Assembly (NCBI RefSeq): GCF_005930495.1
Contig: NZ_SJEX01000040.1
Coordinates: forward strand, 1 to 45,107
Length of the DNA stretch: 45,107 nt
DNA from: Modestobacter excelsi
GTDB taxonomy: Bacteria > Actinomycetota > Actinomycetes > Mycobacteriales > Geodermatophilaceae
Direction of reading: 5' to 3'
Positions 41,207-45,107 of this stretch are shown here, piece after piece. Below the pieces are notes generated by a model. It saw nothing but the letters and a program-made list of their open reading frames with translations, was not told the origin of the DNA and searched no databases. Position numbers and translations under genes: made by a program. Position 1 is the first letter of the stretch; every line of letters begins with the position of its first letter.

Positions 41207-42046
41207 TCAGGCGCGGAGGCGGGCGCGGAGAGCGGCCCGCTCGTCGGCGCCGAAGCCGTTCTGCTCGAGCCAGCCGATCGGTCCGCCCCAGCGCTCGTCC
41301 AGCAGCTCGAGCACCCGGCGCATGGACTCGGCCCGCGGGGTGTGGCTGGCGACGTCCCGCCGGGTCATGTCCTCGGCGTAGGTCGGGTGGGTCTGCAGCT
41401 TGGCGACGAGCGCCTCGATCACCTCGGCGGTCTGCGCGTAGTCGGCGATGATGGCCTCGGGCTCGACGCCGGCGACCGCCAGCGCCAGCGCGCAGACGAC
41501 GCCGGTGCGGTCCTTGCCGGCCGCGCAGTGCACCACCGCGGCGCCCGGGCCGCCGGCCGCCAGCGTGCGCAGTGCGGCGAGCACGTTGTCCGTCCCGTCG
41601 GTCAGGTAGCCCAGGTAGGAGCGGACCGCCGGTGGCTCGCCCTCGTCGGCGGACTCCACCTGGCGGGGCAGGAGCGACTCGACCCAGTCGGCGGGCAGCT
41701 GCGCCCGGATCTCCTCGTCGTCCTCCTCGGCGGCGAAGACGTCGGTGCGCTTCCCCCGCTCGGGCAGCAGGGTGAAGTGCCGGTGGGTCACCGCGTCGAC
41801 GTCCCGCAGCGGGCTGCGGCCCTCCATCAGGATCTCCGCGGTCGTCCGCAGGTCGATGACCTCGGTCAGCCCGACCTCCTCCACCAGGGTCCGGACGTCG
41901 TCCTCGCTGAGGGTCTGCAGGTTGTCGCTGCGCAGGACCCGGCCGAACACGGTCTCGCCGCCGTCGACCGTGGGCAGCCCGCCCAGGTCGCGGGTGTTCG
42001 TCGTCCCGTCCAGGTGGAGCCAGCGGTCGGTGCGGGTGGAGGTCAC
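41207..42046 (-). CDS. Tyrosine-protein phosphatase (PTP, LipA/MptpB-like)
   Basis: A 279-aa cysteine phosphatase. The P-loop H-C174-AAGKDRTG (173-182) contains the nucleophile, invariant Arg and the Lys typical of the MptpB-like group with phosphoinositide and pTyr activity. The N-terminal TTNTRDLGGLPT and VIDLRTTAEI are also family hallmarks. No signal peptide is seen. GTG 42046 has TACGGT 6 nt upstream, giving a leaderless start; the frame is open to 42067. The target in the cell is unknown. Confidence 0.9.
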   Translation of the reverse strand: MTSTRTDRWLHLDGTTNTRDLGGLPTVDGGETVFGRVLRSDNLQTLSEDDVRTLVEEVGLTEVIDLRTTAEILMEGRSPLRDVDAVTHRHFTLLPERGKRTDVFAAEEDDEEIRAQLPADWVESLLPRQVESADEGEPPAVRSYLGYLTDGTDNVLAALRTLAAGGPGAAVVHCAAGKDRTGVVCALALAVAGVEPEAIIADYAQTAEVIEALVAKLQTHPTYAEDMTRRDVASHTPRAESMRRVLELLDERWGGPIGWLEQNGFGADERAALRARLRA

Positions 42047-42138
42047 GCTCCGACCGTACGACGTCACCCGTCGGCGGGCAGCGCGCAGCCAGGACCGGAC
42101 CCGTGGACCGGGCAGGGTCTCGCGCCCACACTCGGTGC

Positions 42139-42300
42139 ATGTCCAGCAAGCCGCTGTGGTGCCGACTCGGACGCCACGCGTACGTGTCCGCCCACCCCGT
42201 CGACGAGCAGCTGCGGGGACCCGCCGCGAAGGGGTGCCGGCGGTGCGGCAAGCGCCGCGGGACGGCGGTCGACGACCTGCCGCCCGCCGTCCTCAGCTGA
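42139..42300 (+). CDS. Small CxxC protein (53 aa)
   Basis: The sequence starts MSSKPLWCRLGRHAYVSAHP and contains CRRCGKRRG, with a further Cys at residue 8. WCxxGxHxY ... CxxCG is a pattern seen in small actinobacterial zinc-ribbon-like proteins; with His13 it could hold one metal ion. CACACT lies 6 nt before ATG 42139, supporting a leaderless gene. The function is not known. Confidence 0.6.
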   Translation: MSSKPLWCRLGRHAYVSAHPVDEQLRGPAAKGCRRCGKRRGTAVDDLPPAVLS

Positions 42301-42319
42301 GGACGGCGGGCTCGACGGG

Positions 42320-43201
42320 TCAGTCGTCGAGCAGGTGCCGGCAGACGTCGAGCAGGCGTGCCCGCAGCGCGCCGCCGCGGGCGGCGAACCCGCGTTGCGC
42401 GGCGACGTACTCCGCCTTGCCCTCCGGTGTCTCGATCGCGACCGGCGCCCAGCCCAGCGCGCTCAGGTCGTAGGGCGAGGCGCGCATGTCCAGCTCCCGG
42501 ACGTCGGCCGCGAGCTCGAAGCAGTCGGCGAGCAGCTCGCCCGGGACGGCCGGGCTGAGCTTGTAGGCCCACTTGTAGAGGTCCATGGTGGCGTGCAGGC
42601 AGCCCGGCTGCTCCAGCTGCTGCTGGGTCTCCCGGGTGGGGGCCAGGGTGTTCCGCGGGACGCCGGCGCGGGTGAAGAACCGGAACGCGTCGACGTGGCT
42701 GCACTGCACCCGGTGGCTCTCCACCACCGCGTCGGTCCCGGCCTGGCCGAGCCGCAGCGGCAGCTGCTCGTGCCGCACCTCGCCTGCACCCGGCCGGTAG
42801 AGCATCGCCCACTCGTGCAGCCCGAAGCAGCCGAACTGGGCGCTCCGGCCGGCCGTCGCCGACAGCAGGCCCTGCACCCAGCCGACCGCGGTGCGGCGCT
42901 TGGCCAGGAACGCCCCGACGTCCACGGCGACGCCCGGCCCGACCCGGGCGTGGAACGGCCAGCTCAGCCGGGCCTCGGCGGCAGGGCCGGTCAGCACGGT
43001 GCCCAGGCCCGGGTGCCAGCGGCGCAGCCGGCCCGGGGCCTGCGAGTAGTAGGTGAAGAGGAAGTCCCACACCGGGTGGGCCTCGCCCGCGCGCCGGCGC
43101 TGCTGGTGCGGCAGCACCCACGCGTCGACCCGGTGCTGGTGAGCCGCCTCGCGGACCGTCCACTCCACCTCGGTCAGGACCGGGGGGTCGAGGAGGCGCA
43201 C
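42320..43201 (-). CDS. Conserved protein often labelled 3-methyladenine DNA glycosylase
   Basis: A 293-aa soluble protein. The conserved core includes LPHQQRRRAGEAHPVWDFLF, TYYSQAPGRLRRWHPGLGTV, FGCFGLHEWAMLY and SHRVQCSHVDAFRFFT. It matches a family widely annotated in actinobacteria (with plant homologs) as 3-methyladenine DNA glycosylase. However, none of the motifs of the known AlkA, Tag or AAG glycosylases (HhH-GPD, Tag zinc site) is visible, so that label is unproven. GTG 43201 has TAGCCT exactly 6 nt upstream. Confidence 0.8.
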   Translation of the reverse strand: MRLLDPPVLTEVEWTVREAAHQHRVDAWVLPHQQRRRAGEAHPVWDFLFTYYSQAPGRLRRWHPGLGTVLTGPAAEARLSWPFHARVGPGVAVDVGAFLAKRRTAVGWVQGLLSATAGRSAQFGCFGLHEWAMLYRPGAGEVRHEQLPLRLGQAGTDAVVESHRVQCSHVDAFRFFTRAGVPRNTLAPTRETQQQLEQPGCLHATMDLYKWAYKLSPAVPGELLADCFELAADVRELDMRASPYDLSALGWAPVAIETPEGKAEYVAAQRGFAARGGALRARLLDVCRHLLDD

Positions 43202-43218
43202 CCGACCAGGCTAGGACC

Positions 43219-45107
43219 TCAGGGGGTGCCCTCGGCGAGGCGGTGCAGGCGCAGCGCGAGCTGCACCTCCAGGGCCCGGTCCGGGGTCGACCAGTCCCGG
43301 CCGAGCAGCCGGGCGACCCGGTCCAGCCGCTGGGTGACCGTGTTGACGTGCACCCGGAGCGCCTCGGCCGCGCGGGCCGGGCTGCCGCCCGCGTCGAACC
43401 AGGCGCGCAGCGTGGCGGCCAGGTCGGTGCCGCGCCTGGCGTCGTAGTCGAGCACCGGCGCCAGGGTGGCCCGCACGAAGGCGCCGACGTCCCGGCGCTC
43501 GCCGACCAGCAGGCCGAAGAAGCCGAGCTCCTCGGCGCTGGCCGACTGCCCGGTGCGCCCCAGCGCCACCAGCGTGCCCAGGCAGCGGGTGGCCTCGACG
43601 GCCGCGGCCGCCAGCGCCTCCGGGCCGGTCGCCGGGCCCGCGCCCCCGGCGGTCACCGCTCCGGCCGAGGACCGCAGCTCCGTCCGCACCGCCTCCGCCG
43701 CCGCACCGGGGGCGACGTCGGGCAGGAACAGCACCAGCCGGCCCTCGTGCACGCCGGCCAGCCCGCCCCGCACGGCGGCCAGGTGCCCGGCGGCCGCCGC
43801 GGCCCGGGTGCCGACCCCGTCGTCGACGTCGTCGCCGATCCGGGCGACCACCACCGCGTGCGGCCGGTCGAGGTCCGCCCCGAGCCGTCGGGCGCGCTCG
43901 CGCAGCCCGTCCGGGTCCCGGGTGGGCGCGCTGAGCAGCTCGCCCAGCAGCTCGCCCCGGACCCGGTGCTCGGCCTCGCCGGCCGACCGGCGGATGAGCA
44001 GCAGCAGGGCGGTGACCAGCGCGGCGCGCTCGAGGATCCGCTGGTCGGAGTCCGAGAGCTCCTCCTCCCGGCCCAGCACCAGGCCGCCGATCAGCTCGTC
44101 GTTGACGGTGACGGCGGCGGTCCACCAGTCGCCGTCCCGGACGGTGCGGCCCGTCGTCCGGGCCAGGCCGAGCGCGCCGGCCGGGTCGGGTGGGCCGGGG
44201 TCGCCCCCGCTGGGCGTCGGCCGGCCGTCCTGGTCCAGCACGGTCAGCCGGCCGCCGAGGACCTCGGTCACCGCGACCGCGACGTCCTCCACGCCGCCGC
44301 CGCGCAGCACCAGGTCGATGAACCGGTCGTGGGCCCCGGCGGCACGCTCGACGGAGGCGCTGTGCGCCCGGAGCTCCCGGCTGGTGGCGGAGAGCTCATC
44401 CAGGGCCGCCCGGGTCTCCTCCAGCAGCCGGGCGTTGTCCAGCGCGATGGCCGCGTGCGCCGCCAGCGACCCCAGCAGCGCCACCTCCGAGCGCTCGAAC
44501 GTCCGCTCGGTGCGGTCGGCGGCGTAGAGGACGCCGATCACCTGGGACCCGCGGAGCAGCGGCACCCCGAGGATCGCGACCAGGCCCTCCTCGCGCACGC
44601 CGCCGTTGATGTCCTCGGTGTGCCGGAACCGGGTGTCGGCGAAGTAGCTGTCGGTCGCGTACGGCGCGGCGGTCTGGGCGACCAGGCCACCGAGGCCGGC
44701 GCCCATCGGCAGCCGCAGGGACTGGAACCAGGCCGACACCGTGCCGTCGGTGACCCGCATGTAGGTGTCACCGCGGGTGTCGTCGTTCAGCGTCAGGTAC
44801 GCGGTGTCGGTGCCCAGCAGCTGCCGGGCCCGCCGCACGATCGCGGTCAGCACCGAGTCGACGCTGCGCAGCCGGGCGAGGTCGCTGGCGGTGTCGAACA
44901 GCGCCGACAGCTCCGACTCCCGGCGCCGGCGGGCCTGGAACGCCTCCCGGACCTGCAGGGCCAGGACCTTGGCCCGTTCGAGCCCGGCGATCTCCGCGGG
45001 GTCCGCCCCGGCCGCGCGCGCCTGCACCAGCGGGCGCTCGTACTCGATCGCCGCTGCGTCGCCGAGGAGCAGCTCCAGGAACTCGGTCGTGCCGCCGGGG
45101 GCAGGGG
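43219..45107 (-). CDS. GAF domain / PucR-type helix-turn-helix regulator (partial at right edge)
   Basis: The gene is open to the window edge and lacks its true N-terminus; at least 628 codons are seen. A GAF domain covers the region from ELSALFDTASDLARLRSVDS through NDDTRGDTYMRVTDGTVSAW, LPMGAGLGGLVAQTAAPYAT and IALDNARLLEE. A central variable region follows, then the C-terminal HTH (LRAWFDAGGSPARAAEALRV, HVNTVTQRLDRVARLLG) of the PucR/CdaR type. Such proteins sense small ligands, often in purine, sugar-acid or aromatic catabolism; the target is not in view. It faces away from the glycosylase-labelled gene with 17 nt between. Confidence 0.88.
   Translation of the reverse strand, partial: PAPGGTTEFLELLLGDAAAIEYERPLVQARAAGADPAEIAGLERAKVLALQVREAFQARRRRESELSALFDTASDLARLRSVDSVLTAIVRRARQLLGTDTAYLTLNDDTRGDTYMRVTDGTVSAWFQSLRLPMGAGLGGLVAQTAAPYATDSYFADTRFRHTEDINGGVREEGLVAILGVPLLRGSQVIGVLYAADRTERTFERSEVALLGSLAAHAAIALDNARLLEETRAALDELSATSRELRAHSASVERAAGAHDRFIDLVLRGGGVEDVAVAVTEVLGGRLTVLDQDGRPTPSGGDPGPPDPAGALGLARTTGRTVRDGDWWTAAVTVNDELIGGLVLGREEELSDSDQRILERAALVTALLLLIRRSAGEAEHRVRGELLGELLSAPTRDPDGLRERARRLGADLDRPHAVVVARIGDDVDDGVGTRAAAAAGHLAAVRGGLAGVHEGRLVLFLPDVAPGAAAEAVRTELRSSAGAVTAGGAGPATGPEALAAAAVEATRCLGTLVALGRTGQSASAEELGFFGLLVGERRDVGAFVRATLAPVLDYDARRGTDLAATLRAWFDAGGSPARAAEALRVHVNTVTQRLDRVARLLGRDWSTPDRALEVQLALRLHRLAEGTP

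Noticed and set aside
40812-43163. Minus-strand frame of about 783 codons
   Set aside because: Shadow of the phosphatase and the glycosylase-labelled protein; no motif in its own frame.

Overview
This 45.1 kb window is chromosomal DNA from a very high-GC actinobacterium. The gene set suggests Geodermatophilaceae (Geodermatophilus, Blastococcus or Modestobacter type): a 13E12/DUF222 HNH protein, GTP-dependent PEP carboxykinase, an acVLRF1 release factor, a c-di-AMP riboswitch before an NlpC/P60 hydrolase, and a fructose-only PTS. The lineage call is an inference from gene content and base composition. No 16S, tRNA or CRISPR was seen. The window is mostly housekeeping and metabolic chromosome, with four patches of gene decay.

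Layout. 1-195: end of an HNH endonuclease. 0.3-5.8 kb: CDF transporter, DsbA-like oxidoreductase, nitronate monooxygenase, two small proteins, a coupled ArsR-SRPBCC pair with a clear operator, and an old yellow enzyme. 5.9-11.1 kb: pckG with a strong hairpin terminator, then a run of MFS transporter, S33 peptidase and acVLRF1 peptidyl-tRNA hydrolase. 11.1-16.8 kb: SnoaL-FMO monooxygenase, thiolase, BtuF-like binding protein with a fused MarR remnant, alpha/beta hydrolase and PRC-barrel/DUF2382 stress protein. 16.9-23.5 kb: HelD/HelR-type ATPase, YrdB, PPK2, YihY, a small membrane protein, a carotenoid-desaturase-like oxidoreductase, a GNAT remnant and an unknown protein. 23.5-29.2 kb: c-di-AMP riboswitch and NlpC/P60 hydrolase, DUF3817, serine hydrolase, membrane protein, aldo/keto reductase, DUF3253 and an Lrp/AsnC regulator. 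29.3-33.0 kb: a tightly overlapping 2-oxoacid dehydrogenase operon (E1 alpha, E1 beta, E2). 33.0-34.0 kb: three decayed genes (AGE epimerase, SDR, phosphotransferase). 34.0-40.2 kb: the fructose PTS cluster (ptsH, fruA, fruK, deoR-type regulator, divergent ptsI). 40.2-45.1 kb: a 51-aa protein, a frameshifted GGDEF gene, a tyrosine phosphatase, a CxxC mini-protein, a protein labelled 3-methyladenine glycosylase, and a GAF-PucR regulator cut by the window edge.

How the genes work together. The PTS block is a complete fructose uptake route: EI, HPr and EIIABC deliver fructose-1-phosphate, which 1-phosphofructokinase converts to fructose-1,6-bisphosphate under a DeoR-family regulator. The E1/E2 operon, the Lrp regulator beside it and PEPCK sit around the pyruvate/acyl-CoA node. 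The acVLRF1 gene overlaps a peptidase gene by 4 nt, which suggests coupled synthesis. A recurring signal is a -10 element exactly 6 nt (sometimes 5, 7 or 9) before the start codon of about fifteen genes, pointing to widespread leaderless transcription.
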